Origin: JBBRSD01 sp038245725
GTDB taxonomy: Bacteria > Actinomycetota > Coriobacteriia > Anaerosomatales > JAAXUF01
NCBI GenBank assembly: GCA_038245725.1
Contig: JBBRSD010000012.1
Span: forward strand, 1-42,196
Direction: 5' to 3'
Length of the DNA: 42,196 bases
Shown here: positions 1 to 7,486 of the stretch, in pieces
Layout: the number at the start of each line of letters is the position of its first letter
How positions within the stretch are numbered: position 1 is the stretch's first letter
The notes under the pieces: model-generated
Told to the model about the DNA's origin: nothing
The model's database searches: none
The model's input: only the letters and a program-made list of their open reading frames with translations
Translations under genes and position numbers: made by a program

Positions 1-250
1 CGCTTACGAGATGGTACGCTCGGACGGCAAGGGATACGAACCTCGGGTGGGACATCTGATGCCGTTTTCAGGACGACAGCCGTTCCGCGCGATGTTCAAT
101 CCCTTGAACTGAGAGTAGACCCCCCAAATTCTTACGCGCTCATACCGCAAGCCGATGAGGCGGATCGCGCCGAGTCGGGGTACCATGGCACCTTGGGTCT
201 GCGTACAGGGAGACGCGGACTCGTCGCTACTTTGCGGAGGAGAGTCAATC
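1..250. other. Non-coding left edge
   Basis: No convincing gene was found here. The reading frames that cross it have poor codon bias and are interrupted or antisense. On the minus strand around 40-50 there is a motif resembling a tRNA T-loop, but no matching acceptor stem, so it is not called as a tRNA. The right end carries the ribosome binding site of the lipoprotein gene that starts at 251. Confidence 0.4.
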
Positions 251-871
251 ATGTCGCGCTCCATCATCGCCCGCATCGCCGGGCTCGCAACCGCCGTTTT
301 GGCGCTGACGCTCGTGGTCGGCCTCGCAGGATGCTCCAAGGGTTCGTCCGGCACTCCGTCTAACGCCCCTGTCGGTGCGTTGACGGCGAAGCAGACGCTT
401 CCCACCGCCGTCTCCGCGCTCGCGACCAAGGCGCCCGACGCCAAGCTGCTGCTCGTCACGACCGCGAGGATTGTCACGGCCACCGAGACGCCCGTGTGGC
501 AGTACTTGTTCGGGTCGCCGAAGACCGGCCAGACCTACTCGGTAGCGGTAATGGCCGGCAAGGCGCTCGCGCAGGATTACGGGTCCGCCGGGCTCGTCGG
601 CAAGGAATGGGACGTCGTCCCCCCTGTCGACCAGTGGAAGGTCGACAGCGACGTGGCCATCGAGAAGGCGCGTGCCGTATACGCCGCTGGCGGCAAGAAG
701 GACGCGGCTTACATCATCGGCATGGTGACGTACGTGCCGAAGTCGGCCACGAAGTCCAAGCTGCAGGCGATGGTTTGGAGCGTTTCGTTCGACCCGACCA
801 CGCGCGGTACCGCCCCCACCAGCACGGTGAACGTGAACGCGATTACCGGAGCTGCTGCCTTCGCGAAGTAG
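251..871 (+). CDS. Putative lipoprotein, about 206 aa
   Basis: The start is the ATG at 251, preceded by a GGAGGAG ribosome binding site. The product begins with a short basic stretch, a hydrophobic segment and a lipobox (LAGC), so it should be lipidated and anchored outside the cytoplasmic membrane. After a Ser/Gly/Pro-rich linker comes a globular domain of about 150 residues with alternating hydrophobic positions and a conserved-looking Trp-rich centre (PVWQYLFGSP). No enzyme motif is visible and I do not recognise the family. It may be a ligand-binding or structural surface protein. A strong hairpin at 897-923 follows the stop, so the gene is probably monocistronic. Confidence 0.75.
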   Translation: MSRSIIARIAGLATAVLALTLVVGLAGCSKGSSGTPSNAPVGALTAKQTLPTAVSALATKAPDAKLLLVTTARIVTATETPVWQYLFGSPKTGQTYSVAVMAGKALAQDYGSAGLVGKEWDVVPPVDQWKVDSDVAIEKARAVYAAGGKKDAAYIIGMVTYVPKSATKSKLQAMVWSVSFDPTTRGTAPTSTVNVNAITGAAAFAK

Positions 872-896
872 GCTTACGCAGAACAACGAACTTCCG

Positions 897-923
897 AGAG
901 GGCCTCACACGGTGGGGCCCTCT
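897..923. terminator. Hairpin terminator between convergent genes
   Basis: AGAGGGCC at 897-904 pairs perfectly with GGCCCTCT at 916-923. The stem continues inward through TCAC/GTGG to a three-base ACG loop, giving about 12 base pairs. It lies between the lipoprotein stop (871) and the stop of the minus-strand radical SAM gene (965). There is no clear U-tract, so bidirectional termination is likely but not certain. Confidence 0.6.
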
Positions 924-964
924 GTGCGTCGGCCGGTCGCGTGGCCGCCCGCGAGCGTGAAGCC

Positions 965-2158
965 CTAGCAGGCTCCGGGCGCGGAGCACGGTGCCGAGCG
1001 CTGGAACTCCGGGGTCGCCTCGATGTGCGCGACGAGGTCGCTGCGGTCGAAGTCGGCGTGGAGCAGACACGTCGTGTCCTCGGCCATCGGGTCGCCGGTG
1101 CGCTGCCACGCCTTCGCCCGGCAGCCGCGGCAGATGCGCGAGTATTCGCACGCCTCTGGGGCGCACACGCCCTGCGACTCCTCGACGTCGAGTTTGTACA
1201 GCTCGCCCACCGCGTCTTGCAGGCTCATCTCGCGGATGTTGCCGATCGTCCAGTCCTGGGCGAACTGGCAGGGCATGATGCCGCCCTCGGAGTTGATGTT
1301 CATGTGCCCCTTGCCCACCGGACACGCCGAGACGATCTTGAGGCGCTCGAGGCCGTTGGAGACGTCGACGCCGCGCTCAACGAGCTTCTCGGCGACGAAG
1401 GGGATGAAGCTCGGCATCGCGCCGATGTCCCATTCCATGGTGGACTCGGGCGAGAGGATGTCGTCGACGATGAAGTCGCCCAGCTCGCGCCATTGCTCGG
1501 GCGTGATGCGGCCGTCGTCCTCGCCCTCGGAGCGGCCGGCGGTGATGAGGTCGCAGAAGTAGATGAGGCCGACGTCGAGCGACTTGGCCTCGGCGATGAG
1601 GTCGTAGATGTAGGGCCATGTCGCCTTCGAGATGGCGGTCTTGATGGCGACACCCACGCCTTCCTCGCGCAGGATCTTGATCGCATCGACCACGCGGTCG
1701 CGGGTTCCCGGCACGCGCACCATATCGTCGTGGAAGTCGGCGGGGCCATAGAGCGAGGTCGCGATCCAGTCCACGCCGGCGGCCGCCAGACGCTTGGCGG
1801 CATCGCGGTCGATGAACGTGCAGTTCGTGGAAACGGTTACTCGGATGCCGTACGAGCGTGCGAGTTCGAGGATTTCCCAGAAGTTCTTGCGCATCATCGG
1901 TTCGCCGCCGGAGAGGAACAGCGCCGGCAGCCCGCGCTCGCCCATCTGGTGGACAAGCGCAATCGTCTCCTCGTCGGTGAGCTCGTCGGGGCAGCTGTGC
2001 GCGTCGGCGGCCATGTAGCAGTGATCACACAGCAGGTTGCAGCGGTTCGTGATGTTCCAGATGACGTCGCTGGGTCGGCCCAGCTTGAATGCAGTGACGG
2101 CCTTGTTCTCGACGTCGGAAAGCGGGCCTTTGAAGAAGAGCGACCGGACATGAGCCAT
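965..2158 (-). CDS. Radical SAM/SPASM domain protein, 397 aa
   Basis: The start is the ATG at 2158, with AGGAGG just upstream. An open frame extends further 5' but has no better signal. The radical SAM cluster motif CxxxCxxC is at residues 40, 44 and 47, and a GGEP motif is at 84-87. A C-terminal SPASM-like region holds cysteines near 279, 297, 332, 337, 343, 346 and 364, including CRGCRAKAW, a pattern typical of the AhbC/AhbD/NirJ and peptide-modifying groups. Such enzymes use SAM plus auxiliary Fe-S clusters to modify heme precursors or peptides. Two more cysteines lie at the extreme C-terminus (391, 397). No short precursor peptide or heme-biosynthesis gene is adjacent, so the substrate is unknown. 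Confidence 0.85.
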   Translation of the reverse strand: MAHVRSLFFKGPLSDVENKAVTAFKLGRPSDVIWNITNRCNLLCDHCYMAADAHSCPDELTDEETIALVHQMGERGLPALFLSGGEPMMRKNFWEILELARSYGIRVTVSTNCTFIDRDAAKRLAAAGVDWIATSLYGPADFHDDMVRVPGTRDRVVDAIKILREEGVGVAIKTAISKATWPYIYDLIAEAKSLDVGLIYFCDLITAGRSEGEDDGRITPEQWRELGDFIVDDILSPESTMEWDIGAMPSFIPFVAEKLVERGVDVSNGLERLKIVSACPVGKGHMNINSEGGIMPCQFAQDWTIGNIREMSLQDAVGELYKLDVEESQGVCAPEACEYSRICRGCRAKAWQRTGDPMAEDTTCLLHADFDRSDLVAHIEATPEFQRSAPCSAPGAC

Positions 2159-2337
2159 CGGGAATGCCTCCTGGACCTTCGCTCTGCACCAGCGTGCAGA
2201 GTCGTTGCGCGCACTGGCATAGCAATGCGCCCCGCGCCCAGCATTATGCAACCGGCGAGCCAGCCACGCACGTTGTAACTATTGTGTTTGGGCGGACCCA
2301 GCCACCTGCGGGTACACACCTGCTGGAGGTGCGTTCC

Positions 2338-3189
2338 TTGTCCGAGAAGTTCGAACTCAGTTCGCTCGCCGATACCGTCGAGATCGCACCGAGAGTGATG
2401 ATGCCCCGCCTCGGTCTCGGCACCTACCGCTCCGCCGACGGCCCGGACGTCGAAGTCGAGGTCGCCTACGGCCTCTCGATCGGCTACCGCCTGATCGACA
2501 CTGCCGCGCTCTACGGCAACGAGGGAGGAATCGGGCGCGCCCTGCGTGCGAGCGGCGTCTCGCGCGAGGACGTCTTCATCACCACGAAGGTGTGGAACTC
2601 CGACCAGGGCTACGAATCCACGCTCCGGGCCTTCGAAAAGAGCCTCGTCATGCTCGGTTTCGACTACCTGGATCTCTACCTCGTTCACTGGCCCTGGCCG
2701 GCGCGCATGCACGAGACGTGGCGCGCGATGGAGGAGTTGCTGGCCTCGGGCCGCGCGCGGGCCATCGGCGTGTGCAACCATCTGCCGCACCACCTCGACG
2801 AGCTCGCGAAGTCTGCGAGCGTCATGCCCGCCGTCGATCAATGCGAGTTCCACCCGCTCCTCCAGCAACCGGATCTGCAGGCCGCCTGCCGAGTCCGCGG
2901 CATCACGCTGCAGGCATGGGCGCCGGTCATGCGCGGACGTGCGAACCTCGTCCCGGAACTCGTCTCGATCGCATCGGTCCACAACAAGACCCCCTCGCAG
3001 ATCTCGATCCGCTGGATCCTGCAGAAGGGCGTCGTGACCATCCCGAAGTCGATCCACCCGGCCCGCATCGCCGAGAACTGCGACGTATACGGCTTCGAGC
3101 TGTCCGCCGAGGAGATGGCGATCATCGACGGACTCGACGCGGGAGATCGGCTCGGAGGGAACCCGGACACGTTCGCGGGGCTGGGTTGA
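2338..3189 (+). CDS. Aldo/keto reductase family protein, 283 aa
   Basis: I place the start at the TTG at 2338 because GGAGGT ends 7 bases upstream. The open frame runs further 5' into non-coding-looking sequence. The protein is a standard AKR barrel. The catalytic tetrad is visible as Asp and Tyr in DTAALYGNE, Lys in TTKVW and His in LVHWPWP, and the GLGTYR strand is near the N-terminus. AKRs reduce aldehydes or ketones with NAD(P)H. The physiological substrate cannot be read from the sequence. A clear paralogue with the same N-terminal lead-in lies at 32772-33632. The gene is divergent from the radical SAM gene, with about 180 bp between them. Confidence 0.85.
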   Translation: MSEKFELSSLADTVEIAPRVMMPRLGLGTYRSADGPDVEVEVAYGLSIGYRLIDTAALYGNEGGIGRALRASGVSREDVFITTKVWNSDQGYESTLRAFEKSLVMLGFDYLDLYLVHWPWPARMHETWRAMEELLASGRARAIGVCNHLPHHLDELAKSASVMPAVDQCEFHPLLQQPDLQAACRVRGITLQAWAPVMRGRANLVPELVSIASVHNKTPSQISIRWILQKGVVTIPKSIHPARIAENCDVYGFELSAEEMAIIDGLDAGDRLGGNPDTFAGLG

Positions 3190-3356
3190 CTGGCCGCTTT
3201 GTACCGGTCGAAGTAGACGCGGACACTCCGCCGGCGCCGCGATTTGACGATACCGAGCGGCTCGGCGCAGGATTCGCAGAGCATCGCGTCACGACAGCAC
3301 TACCACACGGCGCCTCAAGCGCCGCGGGACTCCGGCACCCGACATGGAGATACCTC

Positions 3357-3989
3357 ATGAAGTCACGCTCTCTCGCCCTTGTGGCGGTTGTACTCGCTGC
3401 GCTCGCCTCGTTCGCGATTGCCGGCTGTTCCGACTTGAACCGCACCCCGCCTCCGCCCACGGTCGACAACACCCACGCACCGGAGGCGACCGCGAGTATC
3501 GAAGCCACGCTTGGGGTGGAAACGCCCATCACCGTTGCGCAGTTGCGGGCGCGGCTTGCCAAATTGGGGCACAAGGCCACTCCGCTCGGCCTGAACAAGT
3601 CGGGGCTCTTCCTGCCCGCCAGGTACTACCCCTTCGATATCGACGGTGCATTCGCGCAGTTCTATGTGTTCAAGAGCGCCGGTGAGGCGAAAGGCGCCGC
3701 CAAGACGGTCGATGCCGGTGGCTTCGTGATCGGTGCGACACCTCAGACGCTCGTCAACGTGAACTGGACCGGCTGGCCCGCCTTCTTCCGCAGCGGCGAC
3801 ATGATCGTGATCTTCGTTACCGAGAAGGGCCCCAAGGCCCACAAGGTGCGTGATGCGAAGATCTTCTCCGTGCTGAATTCGATCTTCGGACCGCCGTTCA
3901 TCGGCGGCAGGACAGCTCCGAAGTCTGTGGTGCCGACGAGTTCGCCGGCCGCGACCTCGACTCCTTCCTCGGGCACGACCGGCGGGTAG
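3357..3989 (+). CDS. Putative lipoprotein, 210 aa
   Basis: The ATG at 3357 follows a GGAGA-type ribosome binding site. An N-terminal signal segment (MKSRSLALVAVVLAALASF) ends in the lipobox IAGC, followed by a Pro-rich linker, so the product should be a membrane-anchored extracytoplasmic lipoprotein. The roughly 130-residue domain after it contains aromatic-rich stretches (ARYYPFDIDGAFAQFYVF and NVNWTGWPAF). The C-terminus is Ser/Thr/Pro-rich. No catalytic motif is evident. Family not recognised. It is similar in plan, but not obviously in sequence, to the lipoprotein at 251-871. Confidence 0.75.
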   Translation: MKSRSLALVAVVLAALASFAIAGCSDLNRTPPPPTVDNTHAPEATASIEATLGVETPITVAQLRARLAKLGHKATPLGLNKSGLFLPARYYPFDIDGAFAQFYVFKSAGEAKGAAKTVDAGGFVIGATPQTLVNVNWTGWPAFFRSGDMIVIFVTEKGPKAHKVRDAKIFSVLNSIFGPPFIGGRTAPKSVVPTSSPAATSTPSSGTTGG

Positions 3990-4001
3990 AACCCCGGCTC
4001 G

Positions 4002-4913
4002 TCAGCTGACGTCGCTTGCTTCTTTCAGCGCGCCGAGAACGGCAGCCAACGCCGGGCTCTCGGCCGATCCCTTGCGAACCGCCGCGAAGATCGTGCGCTC
4101 GAGGCGCGGCTCTTCCAGGGCGCGCAGGGACAGCCCGTCGATGCCGCGCAGATCGGCGATTCGCGGGATGAGCGCCGCGCCGAGCCCGCGCCTGACCGCA
4201 TGCGCGATCACGCGGTAGTCCTCGAACTGCAGGTCGACGATGGGCTCGAAGCCTGCGATGTTGGCAGCGCAGATGACGGCATCGCGGCACGAGGTCCCGT
4301 CTCGGCCCACGATCCAGCGCTCCTCGGCGAAATCGGCAAGGCGTGCGGACTTGTCCGCGAGGGGATGGTTCGCGGGAAGCGCTAGCAGCATTCGCTCGGT
4401 GAGGATGTCGGTGCGGTCGATGCCCGGGTCCACGTAGCGCGGCTGCACGCTGTACTCATGACTCACGACCACGTCGAACTGGCCCGACTTGAGCGCCGGC
4501 ATCGCCTCCAACGGCTCGAAGTCGGTGACCTGAACCTTCAGGTCCGGGTAGCGCTTACGCAGTAGCTGCAGCGCCGGTAAGAGGAACTGCTGCTCGGCTG
4601 TCGTGAACGCTGAGACCCGCACGATTCCGGCGATGCGGCCGGACTGCGACTCGAGGTCGGCAACCGCTGCCTCGCAGTCGGCCAGGATTCGCTCGGCGTG
4701 CGTCACGAGCCGCGTGCCGGCGTCTGTGAGGCGCACGCTGCGCGCGGTGCGCTCGAGAAGCGCGACGCCGACTTCGCGCTCGAGCGCCGTCATCTGCTGG
4801 GAGATCGCGGACGGCGTGAGCCAGAGTGCCTCCGCGGCGCCGGAGATTGAGCCGCGCGTGGCGATCTCGCGCAGGATCCGCAGCCGGGTGGTGTTGAGGG
4901 TGGGAGCTGGCAT
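4002..4913 (-). CDS. LysR-family transcriptional regulator, 303 aa
   Basis: The N-terminal winged helix-turn-helix (residues about 5-63, with the typical GSISGAAEALWLTPSAISQQ core) is followed by a LysR substrate-binding domain of two Rossmann-like halves from about residue 90. The start ATG at 4913 has GGAG upstream. The gene is divergent from the EamA-type transporter at 5008. The intergenic region holds a perfect T-N11-A dyad (4947-4971), which fits the usual arrangement in which a LysR protein represses itself and activates its divergent neighbour. The co-inducer is unknown. By analogy with exporter-linked LysR proteins it may be an amino acid or metabolite pumped out by the neighbour. 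Confidence 0.9.
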   Translation of the reverse strand: MPAPTLNTTRLRILREIATRGSISGAAEALWLTPSAISQQMTALEREVGVALLERTARSVRLTDAGTRLVTHAERILADCEAAVADLESQSGRIAGIVRVSAFTTAEQQFLLPALQLLRKRYPDLKVQVTDFEPLEAMPALKSGQFDVVVSHEYSVQPRYVDPGIDRTDILTERMLLALPANHPLADKSARLADFAEERWIVGRDGTSCRDAVICAANIAGFEPIVDLQFEDYRVIAHAVRRGLGAALIPRIADLRGIDGLSLRALEEPRLERTIFAAVRKGSAESPALAAVLGALKEASDVS

Positions 4914-4946
4914 CAGGAACGCTCCTCGGTTGAGTTTCAGATGAGC

Positions 4947-4971
4947 TTACGCTCAGCGACACAAAGCGTAA
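4947..4971. promoter_or_regulatory. LysR-type operator
   Basis: TTACGCT (4947-4953) and AGCGTAA (4965-4971) form a perfect 7-bp dyad separated by 11 bases, so the inner T and A match the classical T-N11-A LysR box. A second smaller dyad, TGAGC-N4-GCTCA (4942-4955), overlaps its left arm. The site lies between the divergent LysR gene (start 4913) and the transporter gene (start about 5008). Confidence 0.7.
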
Positions 4972-5007
4972 ATCGACCTGATGCTCGCCGGACGTCATGA
5001 TGTGGCG

Positions 5008-5949
5008 ATGGAGCATCTCTCAAACAGCCAGCGTCTACGTGCCGTCGCAGCTCTCGTCGTGACCGTCACCCTGTGGGGTTCGGCGTTCATCGCGATCCGC
5101 GCGGTCGTGGCCGCCAACGCGTACACGGCCGGCGAGTTGTCGGCCGCGCGCCTGCTGATCGCATCGGCGCTTCTCGGCGTGCTCGTCGTCGCGCGCGGCG
5201 GAATCCGCGTGCCCGCACGCCGCGACTGGCTCACCTTTCTCGTGCTCGGCGCGAGCGGGCAGTGCCTCTATCAGCTGCTGCTCAACACCGGCGAGCGCAC
5301 CGTTGACGGCGGCACGGCGTCGCTGCTCGTCGCCATCGCGCCGATGTTCGCCGCACTCGCAGCCGTCGTCATGCTCGGCGAGCGGCTCTCGGCGCTCGGC
5401 TGGATGGGGACCGCGGCCGCCTTCGTAGGCGCGGCGCTCATCGCGATCTCAGCAGGCGCCTCGCTCTCGGGTGGCTCGGGCGTGCTGCTCGTGCTCGCCG
5501 CGACGTGCCTGTGGGCGCTGTTCCTCGTGGTTCAGAAGACGCTTGCCGGCCGCTACGACAGCATCGAGCTGACGGCGTGGCCGATGTGGATCGGCGCCAC
5601 GTTGCTGCTTCCGTTCGCTCCCACGTTGCCGCGCACGATCGCCGGGGCGCCGTGGACGGCGACGGCCGCCGTGATCTGGCTCGGGGCGTTGTGCTCGGTG
5701 GCGGCGTTTCTGACATGGGCGTACGCCATCAGGCGGCTGCCGGTCACCGTCGCCACGTCGGCTCTCTACACCGTCCCTGTCGCTGCTTTCGTGCTGGGCG
5801 CCGCCTTCCTGCGAGAAGTCCCGCCACCCTCCGCGCTGCTCGGCGGAGTGCTCGCGATCGCGGGCGTCGCAATCGTCCAGCTCAAGGGGCGTCCTGCTGC
5901 TCAGACACCCGTGCCGGGATCCGCCGCGGTCGCCGAGGGCGACGCCTGA
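5008..5949 (+). CDS. EamA/DMT-family transporter, about 313 aa
   Basis: Ten hydrophobic segments in two EamA repeats define a drug/metabolite transporter. Typical features are TLWGSAFIAIRA in the first helix and AIAPMFAALAAVVMLGERLS at the end of the first repeat. In-frame ATGs occur at 4981 and 5008. I prefer 5008 because the protein then begins directly before helix 1 and because the LysR operator ends only 9 bases before 4981, leaving no room for a promoter. Members export amino acids, nucleosides or other metabolites. The substrate is unknown. It is probably activated by the divergent LysR regulator. Confidence 0.85.
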   Translation: MEHLSNSQRLRAVAALVVTVTLWGSAFIAIRAVVAANAYTAGELSAARLLIASALLGVLVVARGGIRVPARRDWLTFLVLGASGQCLYQLLLNTGERTVDGGTASLLVAIAPMFAALAAVVMLGERLSALGWMGTAAAFVGAALIAISAGASLSGGSGVLLVLAATCLWALFLVVQKTLAGRYDSIELTAWPMWIGATLLLPFAPTLPRTIAGAPWTATAAVIWLGALCSVAAFLTWAYAIRRLPVTVATSALYTVPVAAFVLGAAFLREVPPPSALLGGVLAIAGVAIVQLKGRPAAQTPVPGSAAVAEGDA

Positions 5950-6008
5950 GGGCTAAAATGGGGTCGACGGGGGGTCAACTCGCTCGCTCCTCCTTTGGGC
6001 GGAGTTCT

Positions 6009-6150
6009 GTGAGCAATCTCACAAAAACACTCATGCTGATGGTCGGTTCGGCCGAAAAACCCAGTACAGGGTACGGGGGTACCTGGATTCGGCGGTGGCA
6101 GCCGAGGGCATAGAAAGCTATCCCTTCGGGGGCCACTTTCCCGATGAGGA
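6009..6150 (+). promoter_or_regulatory. Structured 5' leader of unknown type
   Basis: The 219-bp space before the glycosyltransferase gene contains a series of hairpins. GTGAG/CTCAC (6009-6022) has a four-base loop. CCAGTAC pairs with GTA-C-CTGG (6061-6086). TCGGC pairs with GCCGA (6089-6105). GGG-C-ATAG pairs with CTATCCC (6106-6124) and has an AAAG loop. The last three are directly consecutive. It does not match the c-di-GMP-I, TPP, FMN, cobalamin or SAM consensus as far as I can tell. It may be a cis-regulatory RNA or only GC-rich structure. Confidence 0.35.
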
Positions 6151-6168
6151 CGAACAGGGGCCTTACTG

Positions 6169-7368
6169 ATGTCTTTACAAAACACTACCGACCGCAAGAT
6201 GGACGTGGCCATGGGCCTCGGCGCACCCGACGACCCGGTCGAAGTCTCCGTCATTCTCCCCGCGTACAACGAGGAGGATAGCGTTGAGGGCGTCTGCCAG
6301 CAGGTCATCGGTGTCCTCGAGAACGCCGGCTTTACGTTCGAGATCGTCTTCGTCGACGACGGCTCGACCGATGCGACGTGGGCAAAGATCGCGCGCCTGA
6401 CCCAAGACGACTGCCGCGTCCGGGGGCTGCGCCACCGCCGCAACTTCGGCAAGGCCGCCGCTCTCGCCAACGGCTTCACCTACGCGCGTGGCGAGATCAT
6501 GGTCATCTGCGATGCAGACATGCAGTATGACCCCAACGACATCGTCCGCCTTATCGACAAGGTGCTCGAGGGTTGGGATGTCGTCACCGCCTACAAGGTC
6601 ATTCGCAGAGATCCGCTCTCCAAGCGCATCCCGTCATGGTTCTTCAACTTCTTCGTGCGCACGACCACCGGCGTGAAGCTTCACGACATCAACGCCGGGC
6701 TCAAGGCGTTCACCCACCAGGCCGCCGAGGATCTGGTCAAGTACGGTTACGGCGAGCTGCACCGCTTCTTCGTGATCCTCGCTGCGCGGAAGGGCTACGC
6801 CGTCACGGAAGTGCCGGTAGAGAGCCTTTACCGCAAAAGCGGGCGGTCGAAGTACGGCGTAGAGCGTTACATGCGCGGTGCCCTCGACTTCATGACGGTG
6901 TTCTTTCTCTCGGGATACGGCGACAGGCCGCTTCATCTTCTCGGCGCTGTCGGCGCTTGGTTGATACTCTTGGGCGGCGCGGTCTTTGCCTACCTTGGCT
7001 ACGTGTGGACGTTTCTGCACCAGAGCGTCGGTGGTCGGCCGCTGCTCATCATTGGCGCCCTGCTGCTCCTCGCGGGCGGACAGCTGCTCGTGTTCGGACT
7101 GCTCGCCGAGATGATCAACAACCTCGAACGTCCGCAAGCGGCTGGCTCGAAGATCGCTCAGGTGCTCCGAGTCGAACGGCGCTCGGCGATCATGCTGGCG
7201 CCGGGCATCCAGGTCGAGCGGCGCGCGGGGAGCCTCGGTGTTGCCGGCCGGGCCGGCGAGGCGCCGGCTGCTTCTGCAACGCGCGGGTCTGCGAACGTTG
7301 CTCGGGGAGAATCGCTCCCCGCAGCGACCGCGGGGTCGGGCCCCGTTTGCGCGCGGGACATTCGCTAG
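6169..7368 (+). CDS. Glycosyltransferase family 2, membrane-associated, 399 aa
   Basis: The N-terminal GT-A domain (residues about 24-240) shows SVILPAYNEED, the nucleotide-binding VDDGS and the CDADMQYDP metal-binding segment, in the style of dolichyl/polyprenyl-phosphate sugar synthases (DPM1/GtrB type). Two transmembrane helices follow at about 265-320. The gene should transfer a sugar from a nucleotide donor to a lipid carrier at the cytoplasmic face. The last 60 or so residues are Ala/Gly/Arg-rich and look disordered, which is unusual. It is the first gene of an apparent operon with a flippase and a ChbG-like deacetylase, and it lies downstream of a structured leader. Confidence 0.88.
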   Translation: MSLQNTTDRKMDVAMGLGAPDDPVEVSVILPAYNEEDSVEGVCQQVIGVLENAGFTFEIVFVDDGSTDATWAKIARLTQDDCRVRGLRHRRNFGKAAALANGFTYARGEIMVICDADMQYDPNDIVRLIDKVLEGWDVVTAYKVIRRDPLSKRIPSWFFNFFVRTTTGVKLHDINAGLKAFTHQAAEDLVKYGYGELHRFFVILAARKGYAVTEVPVESLYRKSGRSKYGVERYMRGALDFMTVFFLSGYGDRPLHLLGAVGAWLILLGGAVFAYLGYVWTFLHQSVGGRPLLIIGALLLLAGGQLLVFGLLAEMINNLERPQAAGSKIAQVLRVERRSAIMLAPGIQVERRAGSLGVAGRAGEAPAASATRGSANVARGESLPAATAGSGPVCARDIR

Positions 7369-7486
7369 CCACCAGTGAGCGAGCGCGTCAGCGCAGCAGC
7401 TGCGCACGCAGCCCGAGTCGCCCATCATCCTTCGGCTCGTGCGTATGATGATGTCGTCTGTTAGTCGCACTGACGGGAGGCGGCGG

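Noticed and set aside
1..150. tRNA-like sequence on the minus strand, with a GGTTCG T-loop motif and a possible UGA anticodon loop
   Set aside because: No acceptor stem partner, the anticodon loop lacks the invariant U33, and the T-loop has the wrong length. At most a tRNA relic.
4..483. Minus-strand reading frame of 159 codons over the lipoprotein start
   Set aside because: It is antisense to a gene with signal peptide, lipobox and ribosome binding site, and has no recognisable domain.
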